Shown one piece after another: positions 1-7,538 of a stretch of DNA of 20,456 nt. The position numbers were made by a program, and so were the translations under genes. Position 1 is the first letter of the stretch, and the number at the start of each line of letters is the position of its first letter. The DNA is from a virus. Where the stretch lies: positions 1 to 20,456 of the IMG/VR virus record IMGVR_UViG_3300022750_000035; one strand, given 5' to 3'. Below the pieces are notes generated by a model that was not told the origin of the DNA, did no database searches, and worked only from the letters and a program-made list of their open reading frames with translations.

Positions 1-1
1 A

Positions 2-85
2 ATGCAAGGCTTACGTAAAATAAGACAGGATTATATTAACCAATACAACGGCAGGGGAACCCGATTAGTTGGAGGAAATCTTTAA
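2..85 (+). CDS. C-terminal end of an upstream phage gene (partial)
   Basis: An open frame enters from the left edge and ends at TAA 83-85, nine bases before the portal ATG. The visible residues are basic and Gly-rich near the end (ending RLVGGNL). An ATG happens to lie at position 2, but the gene more likely continues leftward. By analogy with lambda-type gene order, the gene before a portal is often a small gpW-like head-tail joining protein or the large terminase. The fragment is too short to decide. Confidence 0.5.
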   Translation: MQGLRKIRQDYINQYNGRGTRLVGGNL

Positions 86-94
86 AAAAGCGAT

Positions 95-1732
95 ATGAAA
101 ATACTAGGATATGAAATTGGATTTAAGAAAACTGAAAGTTTAGCTACTCCTTCGCAGCCAAAAAGCACAGTTTATTTGGAAAATGATTTTGCTATGGGGC
201 ATAATTATCCGGTGGTAAATGTTAAGTGGGATGGGGAGAAAAATCTTGGAGAGCTTGGCGTTGTAACCAGAACCATTCCGGATTATGCCAAGTTGAGGTT
301 GAGAATGTATAGTGCTTATGCTACTATTGACACGATTAAAATAATTGCTTCAAAGTTCTTTTATTGGACCATTGGATCAGGACTTAAACTGCAGGCAGAA
401 CCTAATAGAACTGTTTTAGAAACAGAGGGAATTGTAAACGACGAGAAAGTTTATACTAAATTTCAGAAATCAGTAGAGGCCAGATTTCAGCTTTACGCTA
501 ATTCAAAACAAGCTGATTATAAAAAGCAAAATAGCCTTCATGATTTAGCACTTGAGGCTTATCAGGGTGAATTTTTGGGAGGTGATATGTTATGCATCGT
601 TAGGTTTGATGAAACCGGTCCAACCATGCAGGTAGTTTCCGGAGAGCACGTTTGCGATCCAGATTTGGAATACATTGAAACTGCAAAAAAGAAAAACAAT
701 CGAGTTGAACACGGAATTGAGATTGATTTAAAAGGTGCTCATGTTGCTTTTTATGTACGAACAATTAAAGAGGATCTGACTTATAGTTTTGAAAGGATTC
801 CGGCCATTGGAGAAAAATCAAAGAAAAGATTGGCGTGGATGGTTTCCGGAAAGAAAATTAGTCCTGATCATATTCGTGCTGTTCCTCAAATGTCTCAGTC
901 TCTTGAAAAAGTAAATAAATTGGATAGATATTCTGAGGCTGTAGTGACTAAGGCAGAACAGGGTGCAAAAATTGTATATACTGTAGAGCATCAAGAATTT
1001 TCTACGGGAGAAGATCCATTGAAAGGCATTGTTGCTAAGAAGAGGGGAGATGTTATCACGGGTTCAGCCGATGTGGAAAGCAACAGAGCTTTGGCTGATG
1101 GACTTGTAAACAAACTTAATCAGACTGCCGGAGGAATGGCTTATAACCTTCCAAATGGTGCTTCATTAGAATCATTTCAATCGGAAGCAGAAGGAGATTA
1201 TCCTGCTTTTAAAAAGGCTGTTTTTGAAGAAATTAGTGCAGGTTCAGATGTTCCACCAGAAGTTGCAATGCAACAATACAACTCAAATTATTCTGCATCG
1301 AGAGCTGCCATTAATAGTTTTGGTTATATCATTGTGATCAACAGAACAAAATTCTCAAATGATTTCTATGCTCCATTTTATGAACTTTGGTTGTATTGGG
1401 AGATTTTGATGAAAAAAATTAGTGCTCCTGGATATTTAGAAAACATCAACAATTTCATGGTGACTGAAAGTTATTCTCAATGTAGATTTACAGGTAAAAA
1501 CATGCCTCATATCGATCCATTAAAAGAAATAAAAGCAGTTCGTGAGATGTTAGGATTATCTGATACCACACCATTAATTTCAAGAGAACAGGCTGCTGAG
1601 ATGTTGGGTACAGGACAATGGGATGAGAATTTCTTAAAGAACTTAGAAGAGGCAAAATTGATTCCAAAAGAAATGTTGGAGCCAGAAAAAACCGGAACAG
1701 AAATTAAAAACAAAAACGATGGCAAAAAGTAA
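95..1732 (+). CDS. Phage portal protein, lambda family
   Basis: Portal proteins form the dodecameric ring at the capsid vertex through which DNA is packaged and ejected. The 545 aa length fits the lambda gpB/PF05136 family. Features seen: an N-terminal stretch with the RLRMYSAYATIDTIK segment; the GEFLGGDMLCIVRF strand; HIRAVPQMSQSLEKVNKLDRY, matching the family's RGvP region; and PPEVAMQQYNSNYSASRAAI, matching the family's characteristic NYSSaRA motif (about residues 387-406). The C-terminus is polar and Lys-rich. The start at 95 follows the previous stop by nine bases. The next gene starts inside this one with a 14-base overlap. The head protease and major capsid genes that usually follow a portal are absent here. 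Confidence 0.9.
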   Translation: MKILGYEIGFKKTESLATPSQPKSTVYLENDFAMGHNYPVVNVKWDGEKNLGELGVVTRTIPDYAKLRLRMYSAYATIDTIKIIASKFFYWTIGSGLKLQAEPNRTVLETEGIVNDEKVYTKFQKSVEARFQLYANSKQADYKKQNSLHDLALEAYQGEFLGGDMLCIVRFDETGPTMQVVSGEHVCDPDLEYIETAKKKNNRVEHGIEIDLKGAHVAFYVRTIKEDLTYSFERIPAIGEKSKKRLAWMVSGKKISPDHIRAVPQMSQSLEKVNKLDRYSEAVVTKAEQGAKIVYTVEHQEFSTGEDPLKGIVAKKRGDVITGSADVESNRALADGLVNKLNQTAGGMAYNLPNGASLESFQSEAEGDYPAFKKAVFEEISAGSDVPPEVAMQQYNSNYSASRAAINSFGYIIVINRTKFSNDFYAPFYELWLYWEILMKKISAPGYLENINNFMVTESYSQCRFTGKNMPHIDPLKEIKAVREMLGLSDTTPLISREQAAEMLGTGQWDENFLKNLEEAKLIPKEMLEPEKTGTEIKNKNDGKK

Positions 1733-4406
1733 ATTAATACTTGAAAATTCTTCCTTAAATTGGGATGCTAGACGAAGATACAAAGTGAATTCTGTTGTGT
1801 CTCATTTAGGGCAGAATTGGCAAAATTTGACAGGTGAAAATTCGGAGCCTGGCGTTGGACCTGATTGGTTTAATAGTTCATCAAAGTCTAATTTTAATTT
1901 AGCAGGAACATCTACTGATGCAGGAGGAAATAAAACTGATGCTATTGAAAGAACTGGAACTGTTGGGGGAGCACCTGCAACAGCTCCAAATCATTTTGTT
2001 ACTAAATCTCAAGTAGATGTAGAAGAAGATACAGGAACAGTTATTGAATTAAATAGAAATATAGGCACATATTATAATATGTATTCTGCAAATTCAGCAA
2101 CGGTATATACATTTGATAATGAAATATTAGGAGGAAAAGCAATTGTTTTGATAAATTCATCCTCAAAGCCAACGGTTACAGGTGCAACAAATATACACGG
2201 AGATACATTTGAGCCAAACGTAAATATGTATATGACGGTTTGGAACAATGGAAACAGAGTTGAGTATTATTTTACTAAAATATCATCTACATCAACCGCA
2301 CCACCTACGTTTTTAAACTATACCGATTTAATGATTAATGGAGCTGTATTGACATGGCAAAACAATTCTGTTGAGATTGATTTTTCAATAGAAAGATCAT
2401 TGGACGGTATTGCCTATTCAGAAATTGGAACTTCTACAGTTACAACCTACACAGATACAACAGCGATTGCAAATACACATTATTATTATAAAGTAAAAAT
2501 AAAAAATGAAGAATTTGAATCTAGTTATTCAAATATCATTTACTTAAAAACAACTAACACGAAATCAGAGGTATTATTTTCAAAAATGTTAGCTGCCGGA
2601 AATGCCGCGCCTGCATTTAATAAATCGGTTTATGATAGTGGATTGCAAAAAATGGATACTGCAGGAATTATTTCTGTTGCTGACTTTTTTAATTTATTCG
2701 CTTCTCATGGCGAAGTATCTGCATTATTAAACTGGATTTCGACAAGTTTTAATTCTACAAAAGGAGGTACGCCGGCGTTTACAGCAAATAGAGGGTATAA
2801 AGGAAACGGAACTAATGGATATATTGTAACTGCTTATAATCCTTTAGTAGATCATGTAAACTTACTTGAAAACAATGGTATGGTTTCTGTATTTACATTA
2901 GATCACACCACAGAAAACCCTGCGTTGTTTGAGGCTAATTCTGATGCTTATGCAAAGAGGATTTTAGTAAATCCTAAAAATGCCTCAAATTTATATTCTG
3001 TAAAGTTTAATACTACTTCGGCAAATACGGGAACGCCTCCGGTAAATACAATAGGTTTGCATACATTGATTAGAACATCTAGTACAGCATTTTCATATTA
3101 TTTTAACGGTGTTTTAGTTCAAACATTTACCAATACATCTGCAGGATTGCCAAATGGTCAATTTTATTCATTAGCTAGTGAGTTGGCTGGATCAATTAGT
3201 ACATTTTCAACAAGACAGGTGTCTATGGTTTTTGCAGGAAGTGGATCAATTACACCACCAACATTATACAACGCAATTAAAGAAATGATGATGGTAGGAT
3301 CTGGGTTTAGCCCTATAGTATGGAGTGGATCTACATCTGGAAATTATACAGCGTTAAGTGGTGTTAGCCAAACGTTTGTTACAACATTTGCACCTACAGC
3401 CGTAAATGATAAAGCTTATAACCACCATCCTTTTATTATAGAACATGGTGGAGCAATTCATTTAATGTATTCAACAGGTAACACAAACGAAGAAGAAAGC
3501 GGTCAATATGTTCGCTATCAAAAATCAATAGATGGCGGTGCCACTTTTAGCACACCTGTAACACTTGTTGTACCACAAGATATTACAGGCGGTTATTTAG
3601 TTAGGAGAGTTTGTTTACCGTCATTCTTTATAGTTGTTGAAGGCAGTTTATACGCTATCGTAGATGTAAATACAAGAGCATCAGGTTCTGCAGGAACTAG
3701 AACAGGGGTAGGAACATTGGCGGTAAAAGTAAATTCCAATGCAACTTTTGAAACTCCTTTTTGGATAATAAATCCGGCAGGAAACACAACGGCTCCAACT
3801 CCTATACTGGGATTTCCTGCATATCAGTTTAATACATTTTTAGGAAGTAAAATTTTAAACGCTATACTTGATTCAGAAAGAAGACCTTCTTTCTTTTACT
3901 CATGCCCTGTAAGTAATCCTTTATATACGGTTTCTGCTTTTAAAACCGTTAGAATGGAAGAGCCGACAGTTACAAAGCTATCCAATGGGTTATGGATTAG
4001 ATTATGGAGAATATTAGATACTACTTATAAAAAAATAGCTCAGTACTCTTTTGATGGGTCAAACTGGGGAGGATTAAATACTACTGAAATTCCAGATTGG
4101 GCCTCTAGAAGTGAGTTTTTAAAATGCTCCGATGGTAGAATTATTTTAGTTGGAAACAACAATACACCTACAAATAGAACGCCTTTGTTTTATGCTCAAT
4201 CAGCAGATGGATTAGAGTATAAATCAGGTAATATTTTTAATATAGATACCGAAACAACTGGACCTGTCTATCCTGGAACCTACAAAGAAACAGGAGTACA
4301 ATACCCACACCTTACAGAATTATCTAACGGTAAAATAGCTGTTGCATACTCTGTGAATAAAGAACAAATAAGAGTATCAATATTTAACAAGCCTACTTTA
4401 GTATAA
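1719..4406 (+). CDS. Multidomain tail fibre / receptor-binding protein
   Basis: This 895 aa protein has no signal peptide and is built from modules expected on a virion surface. Residues about 15-52 resemble a chitin/carbohydrate-binding module (RRRYKVNSVVSHLGQNW, then a GPDW Trp). Residues about 192-277 form a fibronectin type III domain (VLTWQNNS, then ERSLDGIAYSEIG, ending YYYKVKI). Residues about 337-520 look like a concanavalin/LamG-type sandwich (GLHTLIRTSS, YYFNGVLVQTF). Residues about 566-895 resemble a sialidase-type beta-propeller with Asp-box-like turns (SIDGGATFS, SFDGSNWG). These folds suggest binding of host surface glycans. Its ATG lies in the last codons of the portal gene, so the two are probably translationally coupled. 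It is followed by a strong terminator. Domain order is inferred by eye; the exact receptor is unknown. Confidence 0.7.
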   Translation: MAKSKLILENSSLNWDARRRYKVNSVVSHLGQNWQNLTGENSEPGVGPDWFNSSSKSNFNLAGTSTDAGGNKTDAIERTGTVGGAPATAPNHFVTKSQVDVEEDTGTVIELNRNIGTYYNMYSANSATVYTFDNEILGGKAIVLINSSSKPTVTGATNIHGDTFEPNVNMYMTVWNNGNRVEYYFTKISSTSTAPPTFLNYTDLMINGAVLTWQNNSVEIDFSIERSLDGIAYSEIGTSTVTTYTDTTAIANTHYYYKVKIKNEEFESSYSNIIYLKTTNTKSEVLFSKMLAAGNAAPAFNKSVYDSGLQKMDTAGIISVADFFNLFASHGEVSALLNWISTSFNSTKGGTPAFTANRGYKGNGTNGYIVTAYNPLVDHVNLLENNGMVSVFTLDHTTENPALFEANSDAYAKRILVNPKNASNLYSVKFNTTSANTGTPPVNTIGLHTLIRTSSTAFSYYFNGVLVQTFTNTSAGLPNGQFYSLASELAGSISTFSTRQVSMVFAGSGSITPPTLYNAIKEMMMVGSGFSPIVWSGSTSGNYTALSGVSQTFVTTFAPTAVNDKAYNHHPFIIEHGGAIHLMYSTGNTNEEESGQYVRYQKSIDGGATFSTPVTLVVPQDITGGYLVRRVCLPSFFIVVEGSLYAIVDVNTRASGSAGTRTGVGTLAVKVNSNATFETPFWIINPAGNTTAPTPILGFPAYQFNTFLGSKILNAILDSERRPSFFYSCPVSNPLYTVSAFKTVRMEEPTVTKLSNGLWIRLWRILDTTYKKIAQYSFDGSNWGGLNTTEIPDWASRSEFLKCSDGRIILVGNNNTPTNRTPLFYAQSADGLEYKSGNIFNIDTETTGPVYPGTYKETGVQYPHLTELSNGKIAVAYSVNKEQIRVSIFNKPTLV

Positions 4407-4411
4407 ACTAA

Positions 4412-4437
4412 AAAACCCCTCAATAATGAGGGGTTTT
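4412..4437. terminator. Bidirectional rho-independent terminator
   Basis: A perfect 11-bp stem (4412-4422 with 4427-4437) closes a 4-base loop (ATAA). The C4/G4 core is flanked by A-runs on the left and T-runs on the right, so it can terminate transcription from either side. It sits between the convergent ends of the fibre gene (4406) and the minus-strand gene ending at 4442. Confidence 0.9.
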
Positions 4438-4441
4438 ATTT

Positions 4442-4663
4442 TTACAATAACGAAGCCGGATTTACATCTAACTCGCTAAAATAATCTTCGGTCATTTCGT
4501 AAGATTTGGCAAGATCATCCAAATAAGAACTATCTCCCTCCTTACATTTTTTCTCTGCTGATTCAATCTTTTTGTGAATCATTTTTATCGCAGTCAACTC
4601 ATCCAAGTCAACAGGATGCTTTTGAAAAAAGACTTTCATGACGTTATCGTGTACGATATTCAT
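4442..4663 (-). CDS. Small acidic helical protein, unknown function
   Basis: A 73 aa protein read from ATG 4663. This start was chosen because it overlaps the end of the preceding minus-strand gene by only 20 bases; the frame is open back to 4750 but that would overlap more. The sequence is helical and charged, with a Glu/Lys-rich middle (IHKKIESAEKKCKEG) and an acidic C-terminus (MTEDYFSELDVNPASLL). No recognised domain. It is the last gene of a three-gene minus-strand group and ends at the bidirectional terminator. An alternative start lies at 4639. Confidence 0.6.
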   Translation of the reverse strand: MNIVHDNVMKVFFQKHPVDLDELTAIKMIHKKIESAEKKCKEGDSSYLDDLAKSYEMTEDYFSELDVNPASLL

Positions 4664-5063
4664 TATTATAACCCTGTCTGCTTTCTCCTCTTGTGCCTCC
4701 GGAACCACCTTCATTGAAAAAGGGATAGTAAGGTGGATAATAAGGAACATAACCTATATGTCCTCGAATATCTCTGCCTCTATTCGGCATTTGTGGATAT
4801 TCCGGATAATCAGTATATCGATTATCAAAAAAAGCTTGTTGTCCTTGTGGATTTCCTTGCACGTTTTGATACTGCATAGGTTCAAATTTATGACCTTTTG
4901 CCTCGTTTGTGTACTGTTCAATCATTTGCATGATTTCTTTTAATTCTTCCAAATGTCTATCGTCACCTGAAAGAAGCATCTCCTCAGCCTGGTGAATTTT
5001 ATGAATCAATTGATTCATATATTCACGATATTTTGAAGATCCGCTTTGTTTAAAAGGAGCCAT
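4644..5063 (-). CDS. Unknown protein with helical N-terminus and Tyr/Pro/Gly-rich C-terminus
   Basis: A 139 aa protein. Residues about 10-55 are predicted amphipathic helix (YREYMNQLIHKIHQAEEML, HLEELKEIMQMIEQY). From about residue 60 the composition changes to low-complexity Gln, Tyr, Pro and Gly, including GYVPYYPPYYPFF and GGSGGTRGES. No signal peptide, membrane segment or catalytic motif is visible. It lies two bases downstream of the 333 aa repeat protein and overlaps the next gene, so the three are likely co-transcribed. Such composition fits a structural or scaffold-like protein, but that is inference. Confidence 0.65.
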   Translation of the reverse strand: MAPFKQSGSSKYREYMNQLIHKIHQAEEMLLSGDDRHLEELKEIMQMIEQYTNEAKGHKFEPMQYQNVQGNPQGQQAFFDNRYTDYPEYPQMPNRGRDIRGHIGYVPYYPPYYPFFNEGGSGGTRGESRQGYNNEYRTR

Positions 5064-5065
5064 GA

Positions 5066-6067
5066 CTATTGAGCGTTTTTAGAATTAACATTAGTCGCAC
5101 TAGAGGTTTGATTACCAGAAGCAGCCATTGTTCCGAAATTAATAACATCATTTTGGTTTTTAGCCACTTGTGTAACTTGGCTAAACAAGTTATCAAATCT
5201 ACGGTTATGCTCGTAATCTCTTACAAGTTGTGCCTGAGCTTGAGCTTGCAATTGAGCTTGAACATTTGTGTTAGTATTGATATTGTTGATTTCAATTTCT
5301 CTACTATCAAATCTTCTACGGTGATCATCAAGATCTCTTTGAATTTGCAATTGTTGTTGTTGTTGGAATTGAGCAGCAACAGCAGTATTGTTATTTTCAA
5401 TTCTGATTTCTAAATCTCTACGATCTAAACCTCTTCTAGATTCATGCAACTCATCACGTAGTCTTTGAGTTTCAGAATCATTGATTCTGGACAAAATAAG
5501 AGCAGTTTCATTTGCACTTTGATCTTTAATAGACTGAGTATTGTTAGCTGCTTGGATGGCACTTGCATAGAACTGTTGCAGTGTCGTTTTCTCGGAATCA
5601 CATATTGCAGCAGATAAAGCTCTGGCTTCTGCAACCGTTGTGTCTTTATTATTTGCAAGTCCGGCTAACACTGCTCGACCTTCTGCCACAGTAGTTTCTT
5701 TTGCTCCGGCAATAGCGGCTAAAATAGCTAATCCATTATCGTTGTCATTGTCTTTGCATGGATTAGGAAATGGAAAAGGGAAATTTGGATGATCGTGATT
5801 ATTACCTCGATTGCCAAAACCATTTCCACCTAAAATACCAAATAATAATGCAGCTTCAAGAATTCCACCGTTACCTATACCTCCAAAACCTCCAAAACCA
5901 CCACCGAAACCAGGTATAACCGGAGCGACAGGAGGGGCAAATCCATAAGGCTGTGAAGGAGTTGATACAAACGTAGGAGCAATTACAGGAGCACCGCCAT
6001 AACCTCCTCCTCCAAGTCCAACTTCTTGTGGACTGTAATTCAAATCATTTTGATTGTTACGAAACAT
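5066..6067 (-). CDS. Gly-rich, repeat-containing coiled-coil protein, unknown function
   Basis: A 333 aa protein in three parts. Residues about 1-95 are rich in Gly, Pro, Phe and Asn (GFGGGFGGFGGIGNGG) around a short hydrophobic patch ILEAALLFGILGG. Residues about 110-175 carry degenerate repeats around KETTVAEGRAVLAGL and KDTTVAEARALSAAI. Residues about 200-305 hold longer repeats with the pattern RD..(4)..RR..D.R..EI..N.NT, followed by Gln-rich blocks (QFQQQQQLQIQ, QLQAQAQAQLV); these should form coiled coils. No enzyme motif is visible. It is the first gene of the minus-strand group, about 30 bases from a -7-like element. A virion or surface-associated role is possible but not shown. Confidence 0.7.
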   Translation of the reverse strand: MFRNNQNDLNYSPQEVGLGGGGYGGAPVIAPTFVSTPSQPYGFAPPVAPVIPGFGGGFGGFGGIGNGGILEAALLFGILGGNGFGNRGNNHDHPNFPFPFPNPCKDNDNDNGLAILAAIAGAKETTVAEGRAVLAGLANNKDTTVAEARALSAAICDSEKTTLQQFYASAIQAANNTQSIKDQSANETALILSRINDSETQRLRDELHESRRGLDRRDLEIRIENNNTAVAAQFQQQQQLQIQRDLDDHRRRFDSREIEINNINTNTNVQAQLQAQAQAQLVRDYEHNRRFDNLFSQVTQVAKNQNDVINFGTMAASGNQTSSATNVNSKNAQ

Positions 6068-6095
6068 AACTTTAAATTTTAAGATTAATAAGAAT

Positions 6096-6103
6096 CAAAA
6101 TTA
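6096..6103 (-). promoter_or_regulatory. Probable minus-strand promoter (-7 element TAATTTTG)
   Basis: On the minus strand the sequence TAATTTTG matches the Bacteroidetes -7 consensus TAnnTTTG, and lies about 29 bases upstream of the 6067 start codon. No clear -33 TTTG is present at the usual distance, so this is a moderate call. Confidence 0.45.
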
Positions 6104-6143
6104 TATTGCTTAAAAGGATATTATATTATCGGTTTTTACTTAC

Positions 6144-6151
6144 TATATTTG
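6144..6151 (+). promoter_or_regulatory. Probable plus-strand promoter (-7 element TATATTTG)
   Basis: TATATTTG is an exact match to TAnnTTTG, about 30 bases before the XRE gene at 6182. Its surroundings, CTATATTTGACATGT (6143-6157), match those of the promoter at 17952-17966 at 14 of 15 bases. No good -33 element is seen. A second, weaker TAATTTTG lies at 6159-6166. Confidence 0.55.
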
Positions 6152-6181
6152 ACATGTTTAATTTTGTAATCTGCTATTGTT

Positions 6182-6439
6182 ATGAAAAATCTATGCGAGG
6201 TTTCTGAAAAAGAAATTGCTTCTAAAACTCAATTGTTAATGGAGACTTTGGGTAGAAATATTAAAAAAAAGCGGATAGAAATTAAATTAAAACGGGTGGA
6301 GTTGGCCTTTTACGCTAGTACAACAGAAAGTATGATATGTAATATTGAGAATGGTAAAAAGCCTGGAATATCAATTTATACATTGGTTAAAATTTCATCT
6401 GTTTTAGAAATTACCTTAGACGATCTGTTTTGTGAATAA
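6182..6439 (+). CDS. XRE/Cro-family helix-turn-helix regulator
   Basis: An 85 aa protein with one HTH_3-type domain at about residues 22-84. Its order is typical: LGRNIKKKRIEIKLKRVELAF (helix 1 and start of HTH), STTESMICNIENGKKPG (recognition helix and the conserved E-x-G-K/R turn), then YTLVKISSVLEITLDDLF, which matches the family's ..l.kia.aL.v..d.Lf end. It is expected to bind DNA as a dimer. It is transcribed away from the minus-strand group and precedes the lysis genes. It may control the divergent promoters or the early promoters further right; the target is not shown by sequence alone. Confidence 0.85.
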   Translation: MKNLCEVSEKEIASKTQLLMETLGRNIKKKRIEIKLKRVELAFYASTTESMICNIENGKKPGISIYTLVKISSVLEITLDDLFCE

Positions 6440-6445
6440 ATTTCT

Positions 6446-6453
6446 TAATTTTG
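6446..6453 (+). promoter_or_regulatory. Possible promoter for the lysis cassette (TAATTTTG)
   Basis: TAATTTTG matches TAnnTTTG and lies 23 bases before the ATG at 6477, in the short gap after the XRE gene. The nearest upstream TTTG (6429-6432) is only 13 bases away, shorter than usual, so this is a weak call. Confidence 0.3.
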
Positions 6454-6476
6454 TTGAAACATAAACAAAATATAAA

Positions 6477-6893
6477 ATGGAGTCAGTAATTCACGTATTA
6501 GTAGGTTTAGGAGCTGTATTGCTTCATTGCTTACGGAAATTAGCATCTTTAAAGAGAAGTGCCAAAGTATTAAAAATTCAATTTGGATTGAAAGAATATT
6601 TAAATGAAGAATGGCCAACAATTATGATTTCAATCATCCTTGTTTTTATGTGGCCATTTTTATTTGATGAGGCAGCCCAAAAATATTCATACTTAGAATT
6701 TTGGGTGACGTGTAGTTTTGCAGCAGTTGGTTTTTTTGGTTCTTATATCCTTCAAGCTGTTTCCGGACGTGGAGAAAAAATAATCAGGAATGCTATTAGT
6801 GAGAATAGTGATAAAGCTGAGATAGCGGATAAGATTTTACAGGCAGAAGTTCCAGAGGATGAATTTATAGGTAAACGTCCTGATGATAGATAG
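6477..6893 (+). CDS. Membrane protein, first gene of the lysis cassette
   Basis: A 138 aa protein with a weakly hydrophobic N-terminus (residues 3-18), a strong membrane segment at about 50-66 (IMISIILVFMWPFLF) and another at about 74-96 (EFWVTCSFAAVGFFGSYIL). A charged cytoplasmic tail follows, ending in Asp/Lys/Arg-rich sequence. The position upstream of two more membrane proteins and an endolysin suggests a holin, antiholin or lysis accessory protein. No holin family motif is certain. The next gene starts 11 bases before its stop. Confidence 0.7.
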   Translation: MESVIHVLVGLGAVLLHCLRKLASLKRSAKVLKIQFGLKEYLNEEWPTIMISIILVFMWPFLFDEAAQKYSYLEFWVTCSFAAVGFFGSYILQAVSGRGEKIIRNAISENSDKAEIADKILQAEVPEDEFIGKRPDDR

Positions 6894-7230
6894 AATATTA
6901 ATTGGTGTCACTATATTGGTAAGTATAGTGACATATTTGTTTTGGGAAGTTATCAAAGAAAAAACAGGAATCAGAATATTTTATATTGGAAATGCCATTT
7001 CTGTTTTCTTAATGGCTATAGTTATTTTTAAACAAATTCCAGAAACATTCGTTTCTTTTTTCTTACTTTGTATAACCGCTCAGAATTTATTGGATGAATT
7101 GGCCTTTAATCCAACATTCCTTTCGATTTCAGAAGTGTCATTGCTAATAATCCTGCCAATTATTTGGCTTACAAAAAAACACAAATTATGCCTGATAAAT
7201 TGGTTCAACAGGAATATTCGGAACTTGTAA
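6883..7230 (+). CDS. Four-helix membrane protein of the lysis region
   Basis: A 115 aa, very hydrophobic protein with likely membrane segments at about 5-22, 32-50, 55-70 and 82-97, and a basic C-terminus. The start overlaps the previous stop by 11 bases, and the next reading frame starts about 40 bases before its end, so the genes are tightly coupled. A perfect 10-bp inverted repeat sits within its first codons (6906-6933). Function is unknown; a holin-related role is inferred from position only. Confidence 0.65.
   Translation: MIDRILIGVTILVSIVTYLFWEVIKEKTGIRIFYIGNAISVFLMAIVIFKQIPETFVSFFLLCITAQNLLDELAFNPTFLSISEVSLLIILPIIWLTKKHKLCLINWFNRNIRNL
6906..6933. repeat. Perfect 10-bp inverted repeat near a gene start
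   Basis: TGTCACTATA (6906-6915) and TATAGTGACA (6924-6933) are exact reverse complements separated by 8 bases. The repeat lies 23 bases after the ATG at 6883. It could be an operator or an mRNA hairpin affecting translation, or a chance arrangement in coding DNA. Confidence 0.5.
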
Positions 7231-7538
7231 CAAAAATTCTTTTACCTGCATTCATAACGGTGGCGGTAGGAGTTGCAGTTGAGATGAAAAATAACAGAAG
7301 CAAAGTATCGATGTTGAGTGCAGTCCTATCTTTTGTGATAGGAGTTGGAGGAGCTTATATTGTTTCGGGCGTACTGCAGGAATATTTTAAAGGAGGTTGG
7401 TACACCGTATTTTTATGCACCGCAACTCTGTTGTCTGAAAAGACTATAAAATATATAATTAACGAATTTAAGTTTGATCTTTTCTTAACGGCAATTGCCG
7501 AGTATGCATATCAAAAACTAAAAAGCTTATTAAAATGA
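7188..7538 (+). CDS. Putative holin
   Basis: A 116 aa protein with likely membrane segments at about 14-31 (ILLPAFITVAVGVAVEM), 40-63 (VLSFVIGVGGAYIVSGVL) and a weaker one at about 70-85, plus a Lys-rich C-terminus. Size, topology and position directly before the endolysin (ATGA overlap at 7535-7538) fit a class I or II holin, which forms inner-membrane holes that release the endolysin. The frame is open to an ATG at 7164 (124 aa); 7188 was preferred because it shortens the overlap with the preceding gene from 67 to 43 bases. The call rests on context rather than a diagnostic motif. Confidence 0.6.
   Translation: MPDKLVQQEYSELVTKILLPAFITVAVGVAVEMKNNRSKVSMLSAVLSFVIGVGGAYIVSGVLQEYFKGGWYTVFLCTATLLSEKTIKYIINEFKFDLFLTAIAEYAYQKLKSLLK

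Noticed and set aside
4638-4943. Plus-strand open frame opposite the two small minus-strand genes
   Set aside because: It overlaps two packed genes on the other strand, has no upstream signal, and its hydrophobic composition comes from the complement of charged codons.
5069-5413. Plus-strand open frame opposite the Gly-rich repeat protein
   Set aside because: It is antisense to the coherent repeat protein and has the Ser/Leu-rich, low-complexity composition expected from reading repeats backwards.
6883-7538. Programmed frameshift joining the two overlapping membrane proteins
   Set aside because: No convincing slippery heptamer with a downstream structure was seen in the overlap (7188-7230), and each frame gives a plausible separate membrane protein.
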